A stretch of 5,881 nucleotides of DNA, from positions 1 to 5,881 of the forward strand of contig CAMHDG010000116.1 in assembly GCA_946183815.1 (NCBI GenBank). Reading direction: 5' to 3'. This DNA comes from an uncultured bacterium (GTDB lineage Bacteria; Cyanobacteriota; Vampirovibrionia; Gastranaerophilales; Gastranaerophilaceae). A program made the position numbers and the translations under genes. Shown here piece by piece: positions 1 through 5,881 of this stretch (the stretch's first letter is position 1; the number at the start of each line of letters is the position of its first letter). The notes beneath the pieces were generated by a model. The model ran no database searches. It saw only the letters and a program-made list of their open reading frames with translations, and was not told where the DNA came from.

Positions 1-359
1 GATTAGTAGGGGTAGATTTACCTCGTAACAAAAGAATGGAAGTAGCCTTAACATATATTTATGGCATAGGACCTACTCGTAGTAAGAAAATTTTAGAAGC
101 AACAGGCATTTCACCTGATTTAAGAACAGATGATTTGACTGATGAAGATATTAAACTTTTAAGAAACGAACTTTCTAACTACCATATTGAAGGTGATTTG
201 AGAAGAGAAGTTTCTTTACACATCAAACGTCTTCAGGAAATCAACTCATACAGAGGTATGCGTCACAAAAGAAATCTTCCTTGCAGAGGTCAAAGAACAA
301 AAACTAACGCAAGAACAAGACGTGGTAAGAAAACAGGACCGGTTGCTAAGAAGAAATAG
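1..359 (+). CDS. rpsM: 30S ribosomal protein S13 (5' end cut by window)
   Basis: S13 sits in the head of the small ribosomal subunit, contacts the P-site tRNA and forms bridges to the large subunit. Reading in frame from position 3 gives LVGVDLPRNKRMEVALTYIYGIG, the classic S13 N-terminus, so the ATG at 36 is an internal Met and not the start. Bases 1-2 (ga) fit the end of an Arg codon, so only about 7 nt (Met-Ala and part of Arg) lie outside the window; the full protein would be about 121 aa, normal for the family. The helix-two-turn-helix region and the C-terminal RGMRHKRNLPCRGQRTKT and NARTRRGKKTGPVAKKK tail are intact; the basic tail reaches the decoding region. It is followed by rpsK, as in most bacteria, but with a repeat element between them. 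Identity is near certain; the exact start is inferred. Confidence 0.97.
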   Translation, partial: LVGVDLPRNKRMEVALTYIYGIGPTRSKKILEATGISPDLRTDDLTDEDIKLLRNELSNYHIEGDLRREVSLHIKRLQEINSYRGMRHKRNLPCRGQRTKTNARTRRGKKTGPVAKKK

Positions 360-389
360 GATTATTTCTTTAATAGGAAATGATTTCTG

Positions 390-538
<149 letters not shown>

Positions 539-564
539 ATTTGAATAGAAAATTAAAACAAAAA

Positions 565-570
565 ATAAGG
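565..570 (+). promoter_or_regulatory. ribosome binding site deciding the rpsK start
   Basis: ATAAGG (565-570), continuing into ATAAG, lies 9 nt before the ATG at 580. This spacing supports ATG 580 over the in-frame TTG at 541, which sits at the edge of the repeat element and would add 13 residues absent from other S11 proteins. Confidence 0.6.
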
Positions 571-579
571 ATAAGAAAA

Positions 580-966
580 ATGGCAAGACCAAAAACAACA
601 AAGAAAAAAGAAAAGAAGAATGTATTGCAAGGTGTAGTACACATTCAATCTACTTTTAATAACACTATTGTTACCTCAACAGATACTCAAGGTAATGCTA
701 TTGCTTGGGCAACTGCTGGTGCAACAGGTTTTAAAGGTGCAAGAAAGGGTACTCCGTTTGCAGCACAATCAGCAGCAGAACTAGTTGCTAAAAAATCAAT
801 CGATCAAGGTATGAAAAAGGTAGAAGTTTATATTAAAGGACCTGGTTCAGGTCGTGAAACTGCTATCAGAGCAATCCAAGCAGCAGGTTTGGAAATTACT
901 TTGATTAAGGACGTTACACCTATTCCACACAACGGATGTCGTCCACCTAAAAAACGTAGAGTATAG
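580..966 (+). CDS. rpsK: 30S ribosomal protein S11
   Basis: S11 belongs to the platform of the 30S subunit and binds 16S rRNA near the Shine-Dalgarno interaction site. The 128-aa product from ATG 580 matches the usual length of about 127-130. It has a lysine-rich N-terminus (MARPKTTKKKEKKN), the conserved HIQSTFNNTIVTSTD stretch, GATGFKGARKGTPFAAQ, the glycine-rich KGPGSGRETAIRAIQAAGL motif and the hallmark end DVTPIPHNGCRPPKKRRV. A longer version starting at TTG 541 is possible on paper but would begin beside the repeat element and lacks family support. The gene is flanked on both sides by copies of the 148-nt repeat, so in the transcript it lies between two potential RNA structures. Nothing in the coding sequence looks abnormal. 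Confidence 0.97.
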   Translation: MARPKTTKKKEKKNVLQGVVHIQSTFNNTIVTSTDTQGNAIAWATAGATGFKGARKGTPFAAQSAAELVAKKSIDQGMKKVEVYIKGPGSGRETAIRAIQAAGLEITLIKDVTPIPHNGCRPPKKRRV

Positions 967-973
967 TTACAAA

Positions 974-1121
974 AATGGAAAATGGATAATGGAAAATGGA
1001 AAATATCTTTATCGGCTTAGCCGATTATTGAACTCCTTGAAAGATAATTCCGAAAGTGTCCAATATCTGTAGCCTCTAGGCAACAACATAATTTTCAATT
1101 TTCAATTTTCAATTTTCCATT
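974..1121 (+). repeat. 148-nt heptamer-flanked structured repeat, copy B (divergent)
   Basis: This copy begins 7 nt after the rpsK stop. It has the same size and spacing as copies A and C (116 nt from left array start to right array start), again with four heptamers per side (one variant, AATGGAT at 981-987). Its core differs from copy A by about 19 substitutions in 88 nt, with no indels. The first hairpin is kept through a paired change: ATCGGC/GCCGAT (1011-1025) instead of GTCGGC/GCCGAC. The other two hairpins are weaker here. The outermost right unit reads ATTTTCCATT, the exact complement of the left heptamer type. It is an older family member than the A/C pair. Confidence 0.88.
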
Positions 1122-1128
1122 TAAAAAA

Positions 1129-1173
1129 GCGGGGGCTTACTCAAAGCCAATGAGTAAACCGTAGAAGCCCCGC
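1129..1173 (+). promoter_or_regulatory. GC-rich hairpin just upstream of the rpsD ribosome binding site
   Basis: GCGGGGGCTT (1129-1138) pairs with AAGCCCCGC (1165-1173), with one extra G on the left. Inside it, ACTCA (1139-1143) pairs with TGAGT (1151-1155) around the loop AAGCCAA. The right arm ends about 4 nt before the AAAAGGAG ribosome binding site at 1177-1184. Such GC-rich pairing is conspicuous in this AT-rich DNA. Two readings are possible: an mRNA leader, for instance an S4 autoregulation site (S4 represses its own operons in other bacteria), or a relic of a mobile-element end, since the CCGTAGAAGCCCC stretch reminds me of IS200/IS605 right ends. There is no U-run after it, so it is not a standard terminator. 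The structure is visible; the role is inference. Confidence 0.45.
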
Positions 1174-1189
1174 AGGAAAAGGAGAAAAA

Positions 1190-1792
1190 ATGGCAAGATA
1201 CACAGGACCTACAAATAAATTATTCCGTAACTACGGTGTAAAAGATTTATCAAACAGAAAGTTAACATCTTCTATGAGACAGACTGCTTCAGGTCAGCAC
1301 GGTGCTGTTAGAAAGAAACTTTCTGAATATGCAATTCACTTAAACGAAAAACAAAAAATCAGAATGACTTATTTAGTTAGTGAAAAACAATTTGCTAAAT
1401 ATTACAACGAAGCAGCAAGAAGAAAAGGTGTAACAGGTACTATTTTGTTACAAATTCTTGAATCAAGACTTGACAACATTTTGTTCAGAGCAGGTTTTGG
1501 TGTTACTCGTAAACAATCAAGACAAATTGTTAACCACGGACACGTTCTTGTTAACGGTAAAAAGGTTGATATTCCATCATACTTGGTTAAACCTGAAGAT
1601 GTTATTACCGTTAGATCAAAGAGTGCTGATTTCTTGAAGGTTGTTATGTCTGCAATCGATTTATCATGTGCTCCTGCTTGGATTACAGTTGATAAAGACG
1701 CTTTGAAGATTACTTTTGACAGAGTTCCTTCAAGAGAAGAATTAGACCCTGATTTTAAAGAACAATTAGTCATCGAGTATTACTCTAAATAA
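1190..1792 (+). CDS. rpsD: 30S ribosomal protein S4
   Basis: S4 nucleates assembly of the 30S body by binding the 16S rRNA 5' domain, helps form the mRNA entry site, and in several bacteria represses its own mRNA. The 200-aa product has the normal length. MARYTGPTNKLFRNYGV opens it, with no cysteines in the first 50 residues, so this is a zinc-free S4. The GQHG and KLSEYAIHLNEKQKIR segments are followed by the S4 RNA-binding domain at about residues 91-153 (ESRLDNILFRAGFGVTRKQS, then RQIVNHGHVLVNGKKVDIPS). It ends in LVIEYYSK, like cyanobacterial S4 proteins. The AAAAGGAG site (1177-1184) lies 5 nt before the ATG. The gene is 20 nt from rpoA. Placement between rpsK and rpoA is common in Clostridia but not in photosynthetic cyanobacteria. 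The hairpin upstream is a possible control site. Confidence 0.97.
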   Translation: MARYTGPTNKLFRNYGVKDLSNRKLTSSMRQTASGQHGAVRKKLSEYAIHLNEKQKIRMTYLVSEKQFAKYYNEAARRKGVTGTILLQILESRLDNILFRAGFGVTRKQSRQIVNHGHVLVNGKKVDIPSYLVKPEDVITVRSKSADFLKVVMSAIDLSCAPAWITVDKDALKITFDRVPSREELDPDFKEQLVIEYYSK

Positions 1793-1812
1793 TCTGATAG
1801 GAGAAAATTATA

Positions 1813-2256
1813 ATGGAATTAGATATTAAAACTGTAAATACTGCCACAAGTTCTGATGGCTCACAATATGGTAAATTTGTAATAAGCCCATTGGAAAGAG
1901 GGTTCGGTATTACTGTTGGTAACTCTTTAAGAAGAGTTTTGTTATCAAGTCTTGAAGGTACAGCAGTTACTTCAGCAAGAATTGAAGGTATTACTCACGA
2001 ATACACTGCTATCCCTGGTGTTTTAGAAGACGTTGTTGACGTATTGTTGAACTTTAAAGGTTTAGCAATCAAGACTGATTCTAAAGAACCACAAACTTTA
2101 AGAATTGATATCGATAAACCTGGGCCTGTATTGGCTAGTGATATTCAACTTCCTGCAGGTGTTAAAATCGTTAACCCTGTTTCCATGCTGAAATTACTGT
2201 TGAAACAGGTAAAGGCTATGTTCCTAACGATGTTCCTCGTAACAAAGAGGGCGTAG
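1813..2256 (+). CDS. rpoA: RNA polymerase alpha subunit, N-terminal part (rpoA broken by a frame-shifting gap)
   Basis: Alpha dimerises through its N-terminal domain to start RNA polymerase assembly. Residues 1-122 match the family well: the dimer/beta-contact motif GNSLRRVLLSSLEG at 36-49, HEYTAIPGVLED at 62-73 and LPAGVKIVNP at 113-122. After Pro122 (2176-2178) the frame turns into nonsense (VSMLKLLLKQ...) and stops at 2256. The true continuation (FHAEITVETGKGYVPND...) lies in another frame from 2181. Against Bacillus and cyanobacterial alpha, about 12 residues (the DLHIATLGENGS-like segment) are missing, equal to roughly 34 nt. As written, the 147-aa product lacks the rest of the N-terminal domain and could not work. 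Start: ATG 1813 with AGGAG at 1799-1803. Since rpoA is essential and both halves are well conserved, I suspect an assembly or sequencing error. Confidence 0.9.
   Translation: MELDIKTVNTATSSDGSQYGKFVISPLERGFGITVGNSLRRVLLSSLEGTAVTSARIEGITHEYTAIPGVLEDVVDVLLNFKGLAIKTDSKEPQTLRIDIDKPGPVLASDIQLPAGVKIVNPVSMLKLLLKQVKAMFLTMFLVTKRA
2179..2183 (+). other. rpoA: rpoA junction: apparent ~34-nt deletion and frame change
   Basis: Frame 1 carries alpha up to Pro122 at 2176-2178; frame 3 carries it from TTC at 2181. Only two bases (GT) stand where related alphas have about 12 codons. The loss is not a multiple of three, so it both deletes residues and shifts the frame. A programmed frameshift could not restore the missing residues. 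Confidence 0.8.
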
Positions 2257-2264
2257 CAATCGAT

Positions 2265-2789
2265 ATGTTGCCTATTGATGCAACATTTATGCCTATCAAG
2301 AAAGTAAAATATGATGTTGAACCTGCTCGTGTAGGTGATTCTATTGATTTCGATAAGTTGACTCTTGAAATTTGGTCTAACGGTACTGTTGATGTTACAT
2401 CAGCATTATCACAGGCTGCTAACTTGTTAATTGAACACTTTGTTCAAATCGCAGGTATTTCAGGAACTGCTCCTATTCTTTCAGGTTATGAATCTTCAGT
2501 ATCATCTTCTATGATTATTGATGATGAGCCTGTTGCTCAGGAAGCAGAAGAAACTCCTTCAATCTCTATTGAAGATTTAGAGTTGTCAGTTAGAGCATAT
2601 AACTGCTTGAAGAGAGCAAGTATTAACTCTATGGCTGAATTGCTTAAGAAATCAGAACACGATTTGTTGATTATCAAAAACTTTGGTAAAAAATCAGCAG
2701 ATGAAGTTATTGAAAAATTACACGAACACGGTTTAGATCTTCAACCAAATCCTGAAATGGATGAGGATGGAGTTCTTATCGGAGAATAA
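2265..2789 (+). CDS. rpoA: RNA polymerase alpha subunit, rest of NTD and C-terminal domain (second part of broken rpoA)
   Basis: The alpha sequence continues in this frame from 2181 (FHAEITVETGKGYVPND, then VPRNKEGVAID), so ATG 2265 is an internal Met, not a real start, and has no ribosome binding site of its own. Counting from 2265, residues 1-60 complete the N-terminal domain (KKVKYDVEPARVGDSIDFD, then LTLEIWSNGTV). A Ser/Glu-rich linker spans about 61-98, and the C-terminal domain about 100-160 (LSVRAYNCLKRASI, IIKNFGKKSADEV). The C-terminal domain binds UP-element DNA and activators; Arg110 here corresponds to E. coli Arg265, and the NCLK motif is kept. Joined and repaired, the gene would encode about 336 aa, close to the family length. 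rplQ follows 35 nt later, the near-universal order. Conservation on this side argues against an old pseudogene. Confidence 0.9.
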   Translation: MLPIDATFMPIKKVKYDVEPARVGDSIDFDKLTLEIWSNGTVDVTSALSQAANLLIEHFVQIAGISGTAPILSGYESSVSSSMIIDDEPVAQEAEETPSISIEDLELSVRAYNCLKRASINSMAELLKKSEHDLLIIKNFGKKSADEVIEKLHEHGLDLQPNPEMDEDGVLIGE

Positions 2790-2824
2790 GAAATACAAAT
2801 AGTAAATTATAAGGAAATAAAACA

Positions 2825-3253
2825 ATGAGACACCAAACTAAAAAACATACACTTGGCAAAGCACAAGACCAAAGAAAAGCCTTGTTGCGTTCATTGGCTA
2901 CCGAATTGTTTACCTATGGTGAAATCAAAACTACTATGGCTAGAGCAAAGGCTTTAAGACCGTACGCAGAAGGTATTATCACTTTGGCTAAAAAAGGTGA
3001 CTTGAACTCAAGAAGACAGGCTGCCAAGTTTATCTTTGATAAAGAAACAGGTAAATTTATGGATCCTGAAACTGCTCAAGTTTATGAAACAGCAGAAGAA
3101 GGTAAGAAACTTGTTTCTCAAACTGTATTGAGAAAATTGTTCTCAACAATCAGTAAAGAATATTCTGAACGTAACGGTGGTTACACAAGAATCTTCAGAT
3201 TACCTCCTCGCAGAGGTGATGCTACTGAAATGGCTCTTATTCAGTTGGTATAA
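2825..3253 (+). CDS. rplQ: 50S ribosomal protein L17
   Basis: L17 binds 23S rRNA near the peptide exit side of the 50S subunit. The 142-aa product shows the family pattern: the basic MRHQTKKHTLGKAQDQRKAL start, LATELFTYGEIKTTMARAKALRP, ITLAKKGDLNSRRQA and the C-terminal ERNGGYTRIFRLPPRRGDATEMALIQLV. It is about 25 residues longer than compact L17 proteins because of a segment at about 74-98 (ETGKFMDPETAQVYETAEEG and following) between the FIFDK strand and the VLRKLF helix. This is likely a lineage-specific surface loop. AAGGA (2811-2815) lies 9 nt before ATG. It follows rpoA, and truA starts only 4 nt after its stop, suggesting coupled translation. Confidence 0.97.
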   Translation: MRHQTKKHTLGKAQDQRKALLRSLATELFTYGEIKTTMARAKALRPYAEGIITLAKKGDLNSRRQAAKFIFDKETGKFMDPETAQVYETAEEGKKLVSQTVLRKLFSTISKEYSERNGGYTRIFRLPPRRGDATEMALIQLV

Positions 3254-3257
3254 TTGA

Positions 3258-4231
<974 letters not shown>

Positions 4232-4267
4232 TATTTTAAAGATAATACAAAATAAAGGGAAATCGAA

Positions 4268-4708
4268 ATGAATAAAACATATTCAGCAAAACCTCTCGAA
4301 GTTGAAAGAAAATGGTATGTGATAGATGCGGAAGGCGAAATTCTTGGTCGTCTTGCTACTCGTGTTGCAAACATTTTAAGAGGTAAAAACAAACCTGAAT
4401 ACACTCCTAACGTTGATACAGGCGATTTTGTTATCGTTATCAACGCTGAAAAAGTGTTAGTTTCAGGTAATAAAGAAACTGATAAAATCTATTATCACCA
4501 CACTGGTTATCCGGGTGGTTTAAAATCTGCTTCTGTTAAAGAAGTTAGAGAAAAAGATGCTACTAAATTGATTGAAAAAGCAGTTAAGGGTATGCTTCAA
4601 CACAACACATTAGGCGCTCAACAATTTAATAAGTTGAAAGTTTATTGTGGTTCTGAACATCCACACGCTGCACAACAACCAATCGTGTTAGAAAAGGAGG
4701 CTAAATAA
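4268..4708 (+). CDS. rplM: 50S ribosomal protein L13
   Basis: L13 is an early assembly protein of the 50S subunit. The 146-aa product has the family length and motifs: KTYSAKPLEVERKWYVIDAE, GEILGRLATRVANILRGKNK, the GDFVIVINAEKVLVSGNK core strand, YYHHTGYPGG, KAVKGMLQHNTLG and LKVYCGSEHPHAAQQP. AAAGGGA (4254-4260) lies 7 nt before the ATG. Repeat copy C separates it from truA, while its stop overlaps the rpsI start by one base, so L13 and S9 are made as a coupled pair as in almost all bacteria. Nothing in the sequence is unusual. Confidence 0.97.
   Translation: MNKTYSAKPLEVERKWYVIDAEGEILGRLATRVANILRGKNKPEYTPNVDTGDFVIVINAEKVLVSGNKETDKIYYHHTGYPGGLKSASVKEVREKDATKLIEKAVKGMLQHNTLGAQQFNKLKVYCGSEHPHAAQQPIVLEKEAK
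4694..4700 (+). promoter_or_regulatory. strong Shine-Dalgarno for rpsI inside rplM
   Basis: AAGGAGG, a full consensus site, lies in the last codons of rplM, 7 nt before the rpsI ATG at 4708. Together with the stop/start overlap (TAATG, 4706-4710) it indicates coupled but independently strong S9 translation. Confidence 0.8.
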
Positions 4709-5103
4709 TGGCTGCTAATGAAATTATTGCTACAGGCCGCAGAAAAAATTCTATCGCGGTTGTAAAACTTGTTAAGGGTAAAGGTAGAATCTTTGTTAAT
4801 GGTAAAACTTTACAAGCATATATCGGTAACAGACCTGCTGTTGAAATGATGATTTACAGACCGTTAGTTTTGACAGAAAACCAAGATAAATATGATGTTA
4901 AGGTTAAGGCTGTTGGCGGTGGTATTGTTGGTCAATCAGGTGCTATCAGACACGGTATTTCAAGAGCGCTGCTTAAAGCAAATGAAGAATATAAAGCAGT
5001 TCTTCGCTCTGAAGGTTTGTTAACTCGTGATGCACGTGTTAAAGAACGTAAGAAATACGGTAGAAAAAGAGCACGTAAGAGATTCCAATTCTCAAAACGT
5101 TAA
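4708..5103 (+). CDS. rpsI: 30S ribosomal protein S9
   Basis: S9 lies in the head of the 30S subunit, and its C-terminal tail contacts the anticodon stem of P-site tRNA. The 131-aa product has the normal length, with ATGRRKNSIAVVKLVKG-KGRIFVNGK at the start, AVGGGIVGQSGAIRHGISRAL in the middle and RKKYGRKRARKRFQFSKR at the end. The terminal SKR, whose last Arg touches tRNA, is conserved; most relatives read RKRPQFSKR, so Phe replaces Pro here. ATG 4708 shares one base with the rplM stop. It is the last gene before a strong terminator. In many cyanobacteria rpmE follows rpsI, but here an unrelated RTX gene does. Confidence 0.97.
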   Translation: MAANEIIATGRRKNSIAVVKLVKGKGRIFVNGKTLQAYIGNRPAVEMMIYRPLVLTENQDKYDVKVKAVGGGIVGQSGAIRHGISRALLKANEEYKAVLRSEGLLTRDARVKERKKYGRKRARKRFQFSKR

Positions 5104-5124
5104 TACTGCAAAGTATTTATATAC

Positions 5125-5155
5125 AAAAAGTCCGAGAGTTATTCTCGGACTTTTT
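5125..5155 (+). terminator. intrinsic terminator closing the ribosomal protein operon
   Basis: GTCCGAGA (5130-5137) and TCTCGGAC (5143-5150) form an 8-bp stem with the 5-nt loop GTTAT, extended by AAAAA/TTTTT to 13 bp and ending in a T-run at 5151-5155. It sits 21 nt after the rpsI stop. The A-run upstream could let it act in both directions, but no minus-strand gene needs it here. Confidence 0.92.
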
Positions 5156-5241
5156 AGTTTTGGCTTATTTTGGCATATACAAAATATAACCGGTGTGTTA
5201 TTATTTTATTAAAGGTATGAAAAGAAGAGGAATTTTATATT

Positions 5242-5881
5242 ATGGCAACAGAAATGACAGGGAAAAATGGTAAAGTTAAGATTACAGCAATAGACGATGT
5301 TAATATAACAGATACAAATGCTAATACAATCTATGTTGTTGCCAATAAAAATGGTGAAGTAAAAGGCAAGAATACTTTTAAATTCAGTGCTAATTCGGGA
5401 ACAGATGTTATTCAGGGCTATGATAGTAGTGATACTCTTGTTTTTGAAGGGGCAAAGGATTTATCATATTCAAAAACAGGTGCAGGAAAAGATCTTATTA
5501 TTAATAAGAATTATGATGATGATGATGAAAAATACAAAGATAAAATCACTTTAAAGAATTATTTTGCATCTGATGATGTTAGTATCGGCGGGGTGAATAT
5601 TAATAGTCTGTATATTTCAGGCAGCGGTAAACTCAACGGTACAAAGTATAGTGATGTCATAATTGGAAGTAAAAAAGCCGATAAAATCACAACAGGTGCA
5701 GGTAATGACGTAGTAGTTGCAGGTAAAGGTAAAGATACAATTACTGTTGACGGAAGCGGAAAGAAAGACCTTATTTTTGCAGATGGTGACGGTAATGACA
5801 CTGTTATTATGAATAATAATACAGCAGAGGTTAAATTAGATCTTTCAGAAAAAAATGATGGTATTGATGAATATACAAAAT
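5242..5881 (+). CDS. RTX-type (haemolysin-like calcium-binding repeat) protein, 3' end cut by window
   Basis: The frame is open from ATG 5242 to the window end (213 codons) without a stop. The N-terminal 130 residues are Asn/Asp/Lys/Gly-rich, with no signal peptide or membrane segment and an acidic DDDDE run at 92-96. From about residue 132 come degenerate glycine/aspartate nonapeptides: NGTKYSDVIIG, KADKITTGAGNDVVVAGKGKD, then SGKKDLIFADGDGNDTV. This is the GGxGxDxLx style of RTX repeats, which fold into a calcium-bound beta roll. RTX proteins usually leave the cell by a type I secretion system recognising a C-terminal signal, which would lie outside this window; the missing N-terminal signal fits. 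The start is supported by AAGAGG (5225-5230, 11 nt away) and an in-frame stop at 5218. It follows the terminator, so it needs its own promoter; TTGGCT (5160) with TATAAC (5185) is a weak candidate (19-nt spacer). The specific function (adhesin, toxin, S-layer) cannot be told. Confidence 0.75.
   Translation, partial: MATEMTGKNGKVKITAIDDVNITDTNANTIYVVANKNGEVKGKNTFKFSANSGTDVIQGYDSSDTLVFEGAKDLSYSKTGAGKDLIINKNYDDDDEKYKDKITLKNYFASDDVSIGGVNINSLYISGSGKLNGTKYSDVIIGSKKADKITTGAGNDVVVAGKGKDTITVDGSGKKDLIFADGDGNDTVIMNNNTAEVKLDLSEKNDGIDEYTK

Noticed and set aside
36..38. ATG 36 as the rpsM start
   Set aside because: Conserved S13 N-terminal residues are encoded upstream in frame back to position 3, so this Met is internal.
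541..579. TTG at 541 as an upstream start for rpsK
   Set aside because: It would add 13 residues not found in S11, lies at the repeat edge and has no ribosome binding site, while ATG 580 has one.
1402..1773. Minus-strand reading frames over rpsD (1402-1773), truA (3314-3520, 3779-3991), rplM (4231-4443) and the RTX gene (5559-5801), and the plus-strand frame at 5027-5212
   Set aside because: They are shadows of well-supported genes, with no family resemblance and no ribosome binding sites.
2179..2265. Programmed ribosomal frameshift, or a naturally split alpha subunit
   Set aside because: About 12 conserved residues are absent as well as the frame being shifted. I see no slippery heptamer or stimulatory structure, and ATG 2265 falls inside the alpha N-terminal domain with no ribosome binding site.

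Overview
The window looks like a stretch of an AT-rich, cyanobacteria-related, non-photosynthetic genome. My best guess is Melainabacteria/Vampirovibrionia, possibly the gut Gastranaerophilales. The case rests on three things. truA follows rplQ directly and leads into rplM-rpsI, an order I associate with cyanobacteria. The S13 and S4 sequences resemble cyanobacterial ones, including the S13 tail and an S4 without zinc-binding cysteines. Codon use is AT-rich, and a secreted-type RTX protein lies next door. rpsD between rpsK and rpoA is instead common in Clostridia, so the lineage call is an inference. All genes are on the + strand.

Layout: the window opens inside rpsM (S13), only about three codons after its start. 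It continues with rpsK (S11), rpsD (S4), rpoA (RNA polymerase alpha), rplQ (L17), truA (tRNA pseudouridine synthase), rplM (L13) and rpsI (S9). A strong intrinsic terminator at 5125-5155 closes this translation/transcription operon. After it, a separate gene starts at 5242 and runs off the window end; it encodes a protein with degenerate RTX (haemolysin-type calcium-binding) repeats.

Three things stand out. (1) Three copies of one 148-nt element sit in three of the operon's intergenic gaps (391-538, 974-1121, 4084-4231). Each has four tandem heptamers at both ends, forming imperfect terminal inverted repeats, around a core with small hairpins that show base-pair-preserving changes. (2) rpoA is broken: about 34 nt appear to be missing near 2179-2183, which shifts the frame in an essential gene whose two halves are otherwise well conserved. 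This is either an assembly error or a very odd mutation. (3) truA carries an in-frame insertion of about 25 codons just before its catalytic motif, and the insertion contains a palindromic repeat resembling the widespread GTCATTGCGAG...GCAATCC family. A GC-rich hairpin just upstream of the rpsD ribosome binding site is a further candidate regulatory or relic element.

The ribosomal proteins, the alpha subunit and TruA are a normal co-expressed growth gene set. Tight spacing at rpsD-rpoA, rpoA-rplQ, rplQ-truA (4 nt) and rplM-rpsI (1-nt overlap) contrasts with the gaps of roughly 180-220 nt that hold the repeats. No gap exceeds 300 bases.
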